In this document: positions 4,715 through 10,850 of the stretch, one piece after another
How positions within the stretch are numbered: the stretch's first letter is position 1
Layout of the letters: each line of letters opens with the position of its first letter
The notes under the pieces: generated by a model
The model's input: only the letters and a program-made list of their open reading frames with translations
Told to the model about the DNA's origin: nothing
Databases searched by the model: none
DNA from: Lachnospiraceae bacterium UBA7225
GTDB lineage: Bacteria; Bacillota; Clostridia; Lachnospirales; Lachnospiraceae
Direction of reading: 5' to 3'
Assembly (NCBI GenBank): GCA_002473385.1
Contig: DKTR01000008.1
Location: 3,555-14,404 of the forward strand
Length of the DNA: 10,850 nucleotides
Translations under genes and position numbers: made by a program

Positions 4715-7700
4715 ATAGTTTTTACATTTTCCCCGCCAAATTTCTCTGCGAGCGCGGTCAGCAATTCCTGATCAGCGTTTACCGCCCAGTTTTCAGACAG
4801 TTTTTTGACCGAGCGCGGAGAGCGGACATAAATTGCCACGCGGTCCCTGCCATCCGAGCCGCGCAGGATCCGGTACATCTCCTGCTCGCCCGCCTGGTAG
4901 CTCTCCATGTCGGGGAACTGTATCCAGACTTCTTTTGTAATATCGGCAAATGCCGTCATGCTCTCGCAGATCAGCTTGCTCGCTTTATCATCCTCCGCCG
5001 AAACTCTCCCAGTGATAAAGACCTTTTCATCGACGTTCAGAAGTGCACGGTTTTTCTCATAGTCGCGCGGAAAAACCACCACCTCAACCGTTCCGAGAAG
5101 ATCCTCCAGCGTCAGAAACGCCATCGTTTTATTCGTTTTTGTATACTTGACAGTCTTTGCCGTGATCATGCCGCCCACTGTCACGCGGCTCTGATCCTGC
5201 ACCAGCGGAATCCCGGTCTCCTCATCCGGCTGGAAATCGGTAGTAACATTGGTAATACGCTTGCGCCAGAGCTCCTCGTATGCCTCCAGCGGATGTCCGC
5301 TGACATAAAACCCGAGCACCTCTTTTTCAAACGCCAGGAGCTGCTCTTTTTCATATTCGCCTACCTTCGGCATGGAAATTTCATAATGCTTTTTTTCTTC
5401 CTCGCCCACAAAATCAAAAAGACTCATCTGCCCGGTGAGCGATGTCTTGCGCTCTTGATTAACTGCGTCGCAAACCTGCGAGTAAACCATCATCATTTGC
5501 TGGCGCGTTGCACCCAGGCTGTCGAGAGCGCCCGATTTAATAAAGCTCTCCAGCGTGCGCTTATTGATATCCTTGCTGGTCATGCGCTCAACAAGATTTT
5601 TCAGTGAAGTGTAGCGCCCGTTTCTTTCACGCTCTTCCACAAGCGCGGCGATAACCGGTCTGCCAATGCTCTTGATAGCGGAAAGTCCGTAGCGGATTCT
5701 GCCGTTTTCCACGGAAAAGCCGCTTTCCCCACAGTTGACATCCGGCGGCAGAATCTCAATGCCCATCTGACGGCATGTCAGATGGTAAGCTGCTACCTTC
5801 GATGGATTATCAATCACCGATGTCATCAGTGACGCCATAAATTCCAGCGGATAGTAATATTTCAGCCACGCTGTCTGATAGGAAACAACCGCGTATGCCG
5901 CCGCGTGCGATTTGTTGAAAGCATATTTGGCAAAATCAATCATATCATCATATATTTTATTTGCCACCTGCTCGGAAATTCCGTTTTTAATACATCCGGG
6001 TACGCCCTCCTCCTCATTTCCGTACACAAAGTTGCGTCGCTCCTTTTCCATGACGGATGCCTTCTTTTTCGACATGGCACGGCGCAGAAGATCGCTTCTG
6101 CCAAGCGTGTAGCCGCCGAGATCACGCACGATCTGCATAACCTGTTCCTGGTAAACAATACATCCGTAGGTCGGCTCCAGAATCGGCTGAAGCTGCGGGC
6201 AATCGTAGGTGATGGTTTCCGGATGATTCTTTCCGCGGATGTACTGCGGAATGAAATCCATCGGTCCCGGACGGTACAGGGAAATACCGGCGATCATATC
6301 TTCCAGATTCCGGGGTTTCAGTTCCTTCATGAAATTCTTCATGCCGCCGCTCTCCAGCTGGAACACGCCGTCTGTTTTTCCGGTGCCGAGCGAATTTAGG
6401 ACTTCTTTATCATCGTAATCAATTTTATCCATATCCAAAATCCTGCCGGTATCTTTTTCCACCAGCCGGACGGCATCCTGGATAACTGTCAGCGTGCGCA
6501 GCCCCAGAAAATCCATTTTCAGAAGTCCGAGTTCCTCCAGCGTCGTCATAGTGAACTGAGTGGTAATAGAGCCATCGCTTCCCCGTGAGAGCGGCACGTA
6601 CTCATCCGCCGCCTTCTGGCAGATGACAACTCCCGCCGCGTGCATGGAGGTGTGGCGCGGCAGACCCTCCAGACGCTTCGACATATCAATCAGACGATGC
6701 ATCTGCGGGTCTTCCTCATAGATTTTGCGCAGCTCACTGTTCTCCTGCAGCGCCTTATCCAGGGTAATGTTCAATTCCTGCGGCACCATTTTCGCCACGG
6801 AATCCACGACCGAATAGGGGATATCCATAACACGCCCGACATCGCGGATAACACCGCGCGCAGCCAGCGTACCGAAGGTAACGATCTGCACAACACGGTC
6901 CTTGCCGTATTTGCGCACGACGTAATCAATGACCTCCTGTCTGCGTTCAAAGCAAAAATCGATATCAATATCGGGCATAGAAACACGCTCAGGATTCAGA
7001 AAACGTTCAAACAGTAAGTTGTATTTTATCGGATCAAGCTTTGTAATGCCCAGGGTGTAGGACACAAGACTGCCCGCAGCCGAGCCGCGCCCCGGTCCCA
7101 CGCTGATCCCATGATCGCGCGCATAACGGATAAAATCCCACACGATCAGAAAGTAATCAACATAGCCCATCCTCCGGATAATCCCTAGTTCATAATTGAG
7201 CCTTTCCTTCAGTTCTTCAGCCTTTTCCGGGGAATAGCGCAGCATAAGCCCGTCGAAGCATAGCTTGTTGAGATATTCCCATGCCGTATAACCCTCCGGC
7301 ACATCAAAACGCGGCAGCTTTGTAACACCGAATTCGATTTCCACATTACAGCGATCGGCAATTTTCTGGGTATTTTCCAACGCCTGCAGCGCATATGGAA
7401 AGAGCTGCGCCATCTGCTCCGGCGACTTTACAAAATACTGTCCGCCCTCATAGCGCATGCGGTCCTCGTCCTGCAGCTTTTTCCCGGTCTGGATGCAAAG
7501 CAGAATATCATGCGGCTCGGCATCAGATGCCAGCGTATAATGTACATCGTTTGTCGCCACCAGGCTGATTCCGGTCTCTGCACTCATGCGCAGAAGCTGC
7601 TGGTTGACAATCTGCTGGTTGGCAATCCCATGATCCTGCAGCTCCAGAAAGAAATTTTCCTTTCCAAAAATCTCCTGGTACTGCAGCGCAATCTTTTTTG

Positions 7701-8163
7701 CTTCCTCATACAAGCCCCGCACCAGATAGCGCGGAATCTCGCCTGCAAGACAGGCACTGAGAGCAATGATGCCCTCGTGATACCGCTGCAGGACTTCTTT
7801 GTCAACACGCGGCTTGTAATAGTACCCCTCCACAAATCCCGCTGAGACGATCTTGATAAGATTTGCATAGCCGGTGTTATTCTCCGCCAGCAGCACCAGA
7901 TGATAATAACGATCCTCACCTCCGGTATTTTCGCGGTCGAACCGGGAATTTGGCGCCACGTACACCTCACAGCCCAGAATCGGCTTAATGCCCTCCGCGC
8001 GCGCTGCCCTGTAAAAATCAATTACACCATACATCGCACCATGATCGGTGATAGCCGCGCTGTTCATGCCAAGTTCCTTCACCCGTGCTACATATTCCTT
8101 TATTTTATTTGAACCGTCCAGGAGGCTGTACTCCGTATGGACATGTAAATGCGTAAAATTCAC
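4711..8163 (-). CDS. dnaE: DNA polymerase III subunit alpha, DnaE type
   Basis: This replicative polymerase of 1150 aa has a complete domain order. The N-terminal PHP domain (1-about 280) has HVHTEYSLLDG, TDHG, GCEVY and NDVHY. The polymerase core has GPGRGSAAGS (356-365), catalytic Asp400 and Asp402 in PDIDIDF, and Asp551 in KMDFLGL. A helix-hairpin-helix region lies around 862-884 (DINKRTLESFIKSGALDSLG), an OB fold around 993-1075, and a C-terminal domain follows. QMSLFDF (912-918) looks like the sliding-clamp binding motif. In low-GC Gram-positives DnaE works beside PolC, extending primers on the lagging strand. The start is GTG 8163, with AGG 7 nt upstream and MNFTHLHVHTEYSLLDG matching the usual family start. 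No convincing promoter was found in the 80 nt before it. pfkA follows after 67 nt. Confidence 0.98.
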   Translation of the reverse strand: MNFTHLHVHTEYSLLDGSNKIKEYVARVKELGMNSAAITDHGAMYGVIDFYRAARAEGIKPILGCEVYVAPNSRFDRENTGGEDRYYHLVLLAENNTGYANLIKIVSAGFVEGYYYKPRVDKEVLQRYHEGIIALSACLAGEIPRYLVRGLYEEAKKIALQYQEIFGKENFFLELQDHGIANQQIVNQQLLRMSAETGISLVATNDVHYTLASDAEPHDILLCIQTGKKLQDEDRMRYEGGQYFVKSPEQMAQLFPYALQALENTQKIADRCNVEIEFGVTKLPRFDVPEGYTAWEYLNKLCFDGLMLRYSPEKAEELKERLNYELGIIRRMGYVDYFLIVWDFIRYARDHGISVGPGRGSAAGSLVSYTLGITKLDPIKYNLLFERFLNPERVSMPDIDIDFCFERRQEVIDYVVRKYGKDRVVQIVTFGTLAARGVIRDVGRVMDIPYSVVDSVAKMVPQELNITLDKALQENSELRKIYEEDPQMHRLIDMSKRLEGLPRHTSMHAAGVVICQKAADEYVPLSRGSDGSITTQFTMTTLEELGLLKMDFLGLRTLTVIQDAVRLVEKDTGRILDMDKIDYDDKEVLNSLGTGKTDGVFQLESGGMKNFMKELKPRNLEDMIAGISLYRPGPMDFIPQYIRGKNHPETITYDCPQLQPILEPTYGCIVYQEQVMQIVRDLGGYTLGRSDLLRRAMSKKKASVMEKERRNFVYGNEEEGVPGCIKNGISEQVANKIYDDMIDFAKYAFNKSHAAAYAVVSYQTAWLKYYYPLEFMASLMTSVIDNPSKVAAYHLTCRQMGIEILPPDVNCGESGFSVENGRIRYGLSAIKSIGRPVIAALVEERERNGRYTSLKNLVERMTSKDINKRTLESFIKSGALDSLGATRQQMMMVYSQVCDAVNQERKTSLTGQMSLFDFVGEEEKKHYEISMPKVGEYEKEQLLAFEKEVLGFYVSGHPLEAYEELWRKRITNVTTDFQPDEETGIPLVQDQSRVTVGGMITAKTVKYTKTNKTMAFLTLEDLLGTVEVVVFPRDYEKNRALLNVDEKVFITGRVSAEDDKASKLICESMTAFADITKEVWIQFPDMESYQAGEQEMYRILRGSDGRDRVAIYVRSPRSVKKLSENWAVNADQELLTALAEKFGGENVKTI

Positions 8164-8246
8164 GTTTGTACCTCATTTCTTCTGCATTTACCCCAGATAC
8201 CGGTAATTTCTGCATGCAAATAGATTTCTTATAAATCCGGCAGAAT

Positions 8247-8293
8247 AAAAAAACGCCGTAAAATAATATACTCATAGTATATCATTTTACGGC
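8247..8293 (-). terminator. Long perfect terminator upstream of dnaE
   Basis: Arms GCCGTAAAAT (8293-8284 on the minus strand) and ATTTTACGGC pair perfectly, continue after one mismatch through ATATAC/GTATAT and close on a 5-nt loop. GTTTTTTTA follows on the minus strand. It ends the transcript of the small HPr-like gene. Confidence 0.85.
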
Positions 8294-8320
8294 AGTCTTT
8301 TCATCTCTTTTTTTGTATAA

Positions 8321-8354
8321 ATGGGTCTGTACACCTCGCAAGGCAGTGACCCAT
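8321..8354 (-). repeat. Inverted repeat just after the HPr-like gene
   Basis: ATGGGTC and GACCCAT (7 bp) enclose 20 nt that can form an inner CCT-TGCG-AGG stem. It starts about 10 nt after the stop codon and lacks a T-tract, so it is not itself a good terminator. It may protect the transcript end or help the main terminator 30 nt further on. Confidence 0.4.
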
Positions 8355-8364
8355 GAGCAGTAAT

Positions 8365-8598
8365 TTAGCTGTTCATCATGTAAGAGATCAGCCTTTCGAT
8401 GTCCTCCGGCTCATATGCCAGAATTTCCAGCTCCGGAATCTCTCCGTTTGAGAAAATATTTGCCAGAGAAACATACTGACAGAGCTTTGATTTGAGGTTC
8501 AATCTGTCACCCTCACCCGTTACCAGTTCTACTCTTCCCTTGCAGCTGTCGATCACTTCGAAAAATCTATTGATATCTGTAATGTTCTGTACTTTCAT
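8365..8598 (-). CDS. Small HPr-like protein without the phosphocarrier histidine
   Basis: This 77-aa soluble protein has no signal peptide or membrane segment. The stretch LNLKSKLCQYVSL (33-45) resembles VNLKSIMGVMSL of HPr, where the Ser (here Ser37) is the regulatory Ser46 phosphorylated by HPr kinase. Strand-helix spacing before it (FFEVIDSCKGRVELVTGEG) and the end (ELEILAYEPEDIERLISYM) also fit the HPr fold. The HPr active-site segment GxHARPA, with the histidine that carries phosphate, is absent. I therefore infer a degenerate HPr-fold protein, perhaps regulatory, that cannot act as a PTS phosphocarrier; this rests on reading one sequence by eye. ATG 8598 follows an AAGGAAGGAG site by 11 nt, a long spacing. 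It has its own promoter and terminator, so it is a single-gene unit. Confidence 0.85.
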   Translation of the reverse strand: MKVQNITDINRFFEVIDSCKGRVELVTGEGDRLNLKSKLCQYVSLANIFSNGEIPELEILAYEPEDIERLISYMMNS

Positions 8599-8642
8599 AC
8601 TCTTACTTACTCCTTCCTTCTGCCTGTTTCTGTTACGCCTCT

Positions 8643-8671
8643 ATCATACCTTAGAAATGCCGCATTTACAA
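8643..8671 (-). promoter_or_regulatory. Sigma-A-like promoter of the small HPr-like gene
   Basis: TTGTAA (8671-8666), a 17-bp spacer and TATGAT (8648-8643) on the minus strand, giving a leader of about 40 nt. It lies in the 126-nt gap after ridA, where I found no convincing terminator, so some read-through from the ridA unit is possible. Confidence 0.7.
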
Positions 8672-8724
8672 GCGCATCTGGAAGTTTCTCCCTTTTCTAC
8701 AAGTGACCTCGCAGGAAGCCGTTT

Positions 8725-9099
8725 TTATTTCAGTGCAATTACCTCAATTTCCAGCAAGACGTCTTTCGGCAGTCGTGCAACTTCCACACAGGAGCGCGCC
8801 GGATAAGGCTTTGTAAAATACTCTGCATAGATTTCGTTGATCTTACCAAAATCGTTCATTTCCTTGATAAATACAGTCGTCTTCACCGCCTGTGCCATAG
8901 AAGTACCCGCTGCCTCCAGCAGATTGGAAAGATTGGAGAATGCCTGTCTCGCCTGCGCCTCTACGCCTGCCGGAATTTCACCGGTTGCCGGATTTACCGG
9001 TATCACACCCGAGGTATATACACAGCCGTTTACCTCTATTGCCTGCGAATACGGTCCGATTGCCGCCGGTGCCTTATCTGTACTGATTACCTGTTTCAT
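8725..9099 (-). CDS. ridA: RidA family reactive enamine/imine deaminase
   Basis: This 124-aa protein has the usual length of the RidA/YjgF/UK114 family, which forms trimers and hydrolyses reactive 2-aminoacrylate and related enamine/imine intermediates released by PLP enzymes. Family signatures are seen throughout: APAAIGPYSQA (10-20), VYTSG (27-31), the QAFSNLSNLLEAAG helix, KTTVFIKEMNDF, and PARSCVEVARLPKDVLLEIEVIA with the substrate-binding Arg102, Cys104 and Glu117. These correspond to Arg105, Cys107 and Glu120 of the enteric enzymes and support true deaminase activity. AGGAGG lies 8 nt before ATG 9099; TTG 9102 is a less likely start. The gene begins 24 nt after cvfB and is probably co-transcribed with it. 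Confidence 0.95.
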   Translation of the reverse strand: MKQVISTDKAPAAIGPYSQAIEVNGCVYTSGVIPVNPATGEIPAGVEAQARQAFSNLSNLLEAAGTSMAQAVKTTVFIKEMNDFGKINEIYAEYFTKPYPARSCVEVARLPKDVLLEIEVIALK

Positions 9100-9123
9100 C
9101 AATATTTCCTCCTTTATAAAAAT

Positions 9124-9960
9124 TTATTTGATTTTCCGGATAGAATGTTCCGTAATTTCCACGCGTCCCTCTTTTAAAAGTCTGCCGACGCCGCGCTTGA
9201 AGGCATTTTTGCTCAGCCCGAATTCACGTCTGATCACCTCCGGCGATGCTTTGTCGCTAAACGGAAGCACCCCATCATATTCTTCAATTACCTGCATAAT
9301 ATTCTCCGCGTCCTCGTCCATCTGCAGGTATGCTTTTTCGCGGGCGGAAAGATCCAGCTTTCCATCCTCTTTTACTTCCGTCACGCGCGCCTGGATAGTA
9401 TCTCCAATAAAGAAGCGCCCTGCCGCCTCTTTTTTCGGGATCAGCCCGGAGTAACGGTTATCCACCGCCACAAACACGCCAAATTCCCCGCTGATCTGAT
9501 AAACCGTTCCGGTGACATGATCGTCTTTTTTATAAGGTGAATCGGTGTGAAGGTACGGATAAACGTTCATGGTTGCACACAGGCGTTCACTCTTGTCGAT
9601 ATAAAGCGCCGCCAGGCAGGTCTGTCCCTCACGCACCTTTGCCGTCTGCTGTTTAAATGGCAGCAGAAGATCCTTTTCCAGCCCCCAGTTAAGAAATGCA
9701 CCGATAGAGGTAACCTGCGCCACCTTCAAAACGGCAACCTCTCCAAGTGTCACTGCCGGTTCTCTTCTCGTGGCGATCAGGCGGTCTTTGGAATCCTTAT
9801 ACAAAAAAATCTCCAGCTCATCGCCAATTTCCGCTTCCGCCGGAACCTCCTTTTTCGGGAGCAGCACACGCTCCTGCGGATTATCCTTTTCTCCGAGATA
9901 AACTCCGAAATCTGTCCTTTTTAAAATCGTTAAAGTTTGTTTCTTTCCTAACTCCAGCAT
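9124..9960 (-). CDS. cvfB: CvfB/YitL-type S1 RNA-binding protein
   Basis: This 278-aa cytosolic protein consists of three consecutive S1-like OB folds (about 3-65, 70-132 and 148-207) and a C-terminal winged helix (about 215-278). The S1 signatures are TDFGVYLG, TSIGAFLNWG and ISGEFGVFVAVDNRYSGLIP. The winged-helix part contains VIRREFGLSKNAFKRGVGRLLKEGRVEI, typical of CvfB. CvfB of Staphylococcus aureus binds RNA and influences virulence gene expression; the role in other Firmicutes (YitL) is poorly defined. The last S1 domain is the best conserved. GGAGG lies 5 nt before ATG 9960. The gene sits 39 nt after the thioesterase gene and 24 nt before ridA, consistent with a three-gene operon. Confidence 0.93.
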   Translation of the reverse strand: MLELGKKQTLTILKRTDFGVYLGEKDNPQERVLLPKKEVPAEAEIGDELEIFLYKDSKDRLIATRREPAVTLGEVAVLKVAQVTSIGAFLNWGLEKDLLLPFKQQTAKVREGQTCLAALYIDKSERLCATMNVYPYLHTDSPYKKDDHVTGTVYQISGEFGVFVAVDNRYSGLIPKKEAAGRFFIGDTIQARVTEVKEDGKLDLSAREKAYLQMDEDAENIMQVIEEYDGVLPFSDKASPEVIRREFGLSKNAFKRGVGRLLKEGRVEITEHSIRKIK

Positions 9961-9999
9961 GGTTTCCTCCCTGTTTCACTATTTCTCTATTTATTTCTA

Positions 10000-10704
10000 T
10001 CACGAAAATTCCACAATAGCAAAAGGCTTTTCATCGCTTCCGCAAAGACTTACCGTGCAGCGCTGCGTCTCTGTGCACACAAACGGCACAATAACATCGT
10101 GCAGAACAGCTGCCCTGCGATACTCTACGCATATCTGTTTTACCTGAAAGTCCTCCGGCAGATATTCTTCTGCCATCAGAATGTACTGTCCGTTGTTAAC
10201 ATGGTGATTGGTGTCCAGATGGCTGCGCATCACCAGAAAGCTATCCTTCTCCATGCTCTCCTGCGGCACCGGAATCTTGCGCGAAAACGGTCCGATCGGC
10301 AATTCCTCTCCCAGCTCATATGCCGCCAGAACGTCCTCATCGATCCGGCACGGATGTCCGCTCTCTACGTTTAAATAAATCCACGCAGAAGCAGCACTGG
10401 CAAGCGTCCTTCCCTCATTATCCTGCATGCGGAAATTACGGTTTCCAAAAAAGCCCTTAAAGCCATATGGCCAGGTTTCCGTCACAACCTCCTCCCCAAG
10501 CTGCGGCATCCTTTCGATGACAATTTTCCAGGATGCCAGAAGCCATGCCCGGTGCCGTTTTCCAAGCATGTCCAGTCCTACGCCGAGATCCTCCGACTGA
10601 AACGTACTGCAGTCCTGAAAATAATTCACCAGCCCGGGCAGGGTAAGCTTCTTATCCTCACCGGTCTCGCTGTAGCGGATGCGGCTGCGGTATTGATACT
10701 TCAT
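10000..10704 (-). CDS. Acyl-ACP thioesterase (FatA/FatB family)
   Basis: This 234-aa double-hotdog protein is predicted to release fatty acids from acyl carrier protein in the cytosol. The first hotdog begins with YRSRIRYSETGEDKKLTLPGLVNYFQD and contains ETWPYGFKGFFGNRNF. The second carries the active-site segment HLDTNHHVNNGQY (Asp164, Asn166, His168) and VEYRR with the likely catalytic Glu194. These match the Asp/Asn/His/Glu set of the plant and bacterial thioesterases (DxNxHVNN and EYRRE). The residue after EYRR is Ala where plant enzymes have Glu-Cys. ATG 10704 is preferred because AAAGGA lies 8-10 nt upstream; the frame is open to 10743 without a better site. It is the first gene of the cluster with cvfB and ridA. 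I found no convincing promoter in the 90 nt upstream. Confidence 0.93.
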   Translation of the reverse strand: MKYQYRSRIRYSETGEDKKLTLPGLVNYFQDCSTFQSEDLGVGLDMLGKRHRAWLLASWKIVIERMPQLGEEVVTETWPYGFKGFFGNRNFRMQDNEGRTLASAASAWIYLNVESGHPCRIDEDVLAAYELGEELPIGPFSRKIPVPQESMEKDSFLVMRSHLDTNHHVNNGQYILMAEEYLPEDFQVKQICVEYRRAAVLHDVIVPFVCTETQRCTVSLCGSDEKPFAIVEFS

Positions 10705-10794
10705 GTAAATCATCCTTTCTATGGCATATGACCATTTGCACAAATTACCGGCGATACTCTGAAATACAGCCTTCCGGTTCTATTCCTGTGAGAC

Positions 10795-10820
10795 AAAAAA
10801 GGAGCTGCCTCAGCAACTCC
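10795..10820 (-). terminator. Terminator after the tRNA
   Basis: GGAGTTGC-TGAG-GCAGCTCC forms an 8-bp stem (one G-T pair) with a tetraloop, followed by six T on the minus strand. It begins 10 nt after the tRNA end and separates the tRNA from the thioesterase gene. Confidence 0.85.
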
Positions 10821-10830
10821 TTCCTCTTAG

Positions 10831-10850
10831 CTGGGCTACAAGGATTCGAA
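10831..10850 (-). tRNA. 3' end of a tRNA, possibly tRNA-Gln (partial)
   Basis: Minus strand at the right edge: T-loop TTCGAAT, the 3' side of the T-stem CCTTG, acceptor 3' strand TAGCCCA and discriminator G. The 5' strand would be TGGGCTA; a U1 start with G73 is typical of tRNA-Gln, but no anticodon is visible. The terminal CCA is not encoded (CTA follows the discriminator), so it would be added after transcription. A terminator follows at once. Confidence 0.7.

Noticed and set aside
4699..5607. 302-aa open frame on the plus strand
   Set aside because: It is fully antisense to dnaE, whose domains and catalytic residues are intact; the long frame follows from codon bias and shows no recognisable protein motifs.
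8164..8246. Promoter for dnaE
   Set aside because: There are AT-rich stretches but no -35/-10 pair with acceptable spacing that stands out, although a promoter must exist after the strong terminator.
10705..10794. Promoter for the thioesterase cluster
   Set aside because: Candidate boxes (such as TTGTGC with TAGAAA) are weak and would place the transcript start on the ribosome binding site, so no promoter is annotated.

Overview
The window looks like a chromosomal segment of a Gram-positive Clostridia, most likely a Lachnospiraceae-type gut anaerobe. This is inferred from the gene set (DnaE next to PfkA, a CvfB/YitL-like S1 protein, a SleB/CwlJ-type hydrolase with a CEAGNQ active-site segment), from strong AGGAGG-type ribosome binding sites, and from many Rho-independent terminators and sigma-A-like promoters. 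Every supported gene lies on the minus strand, so transcription runs from right to left. Long open frames on the plus strand are shadows.

Reading in the direction of transcription, from the right edge: the 3' end of a tRNA (Gln-like) and its terminator (about 10795-10850). Next is a compact cluster of acyl-ACP thioesterase, cvfB and ridA (10704-8725, gaps of 39 and 24 nt). A clear promoter (8643-8671) then drives a 77-aa protein that resembles HPr around the regulatory serine but lacks the phosphocarrier histidine. It ends at a long perfect terminator (8247-8293). After that come dnaE (DNA polymerase III alpha), pfkA and a SpoU/TrmH-family RNA methyltransferase (8163-2887), closed by a terminator that overlaps the last stop codon.

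The left part concerns the cell envelope. A secreted SH3/SleB-type cell-wall hydrolase with an acidic Tyr/Glu/Thr tandem-repeat linker (2739-1405) has its own consensus-like promoter and a structured leader. At the left edge is a promoter-driven pair: a short NfeD membrane protein and a stomatin/SPFH protein (988-1; the second is cut by the window edge).

The most unusual stretch is the 416-bp gene-free interval 989-1404. It holds a strong, apparently bidirectional terminator hairpin, two 75-bp near-identical direct repeats 163 bp apart, and between them a diverged third copy whose stems differ by compensatory changes. This indicates a structured repeat element or an RNA under folding constraint. 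I do not recognise it as a named family. The rest of the window is mostly conserved housekeeping genes.
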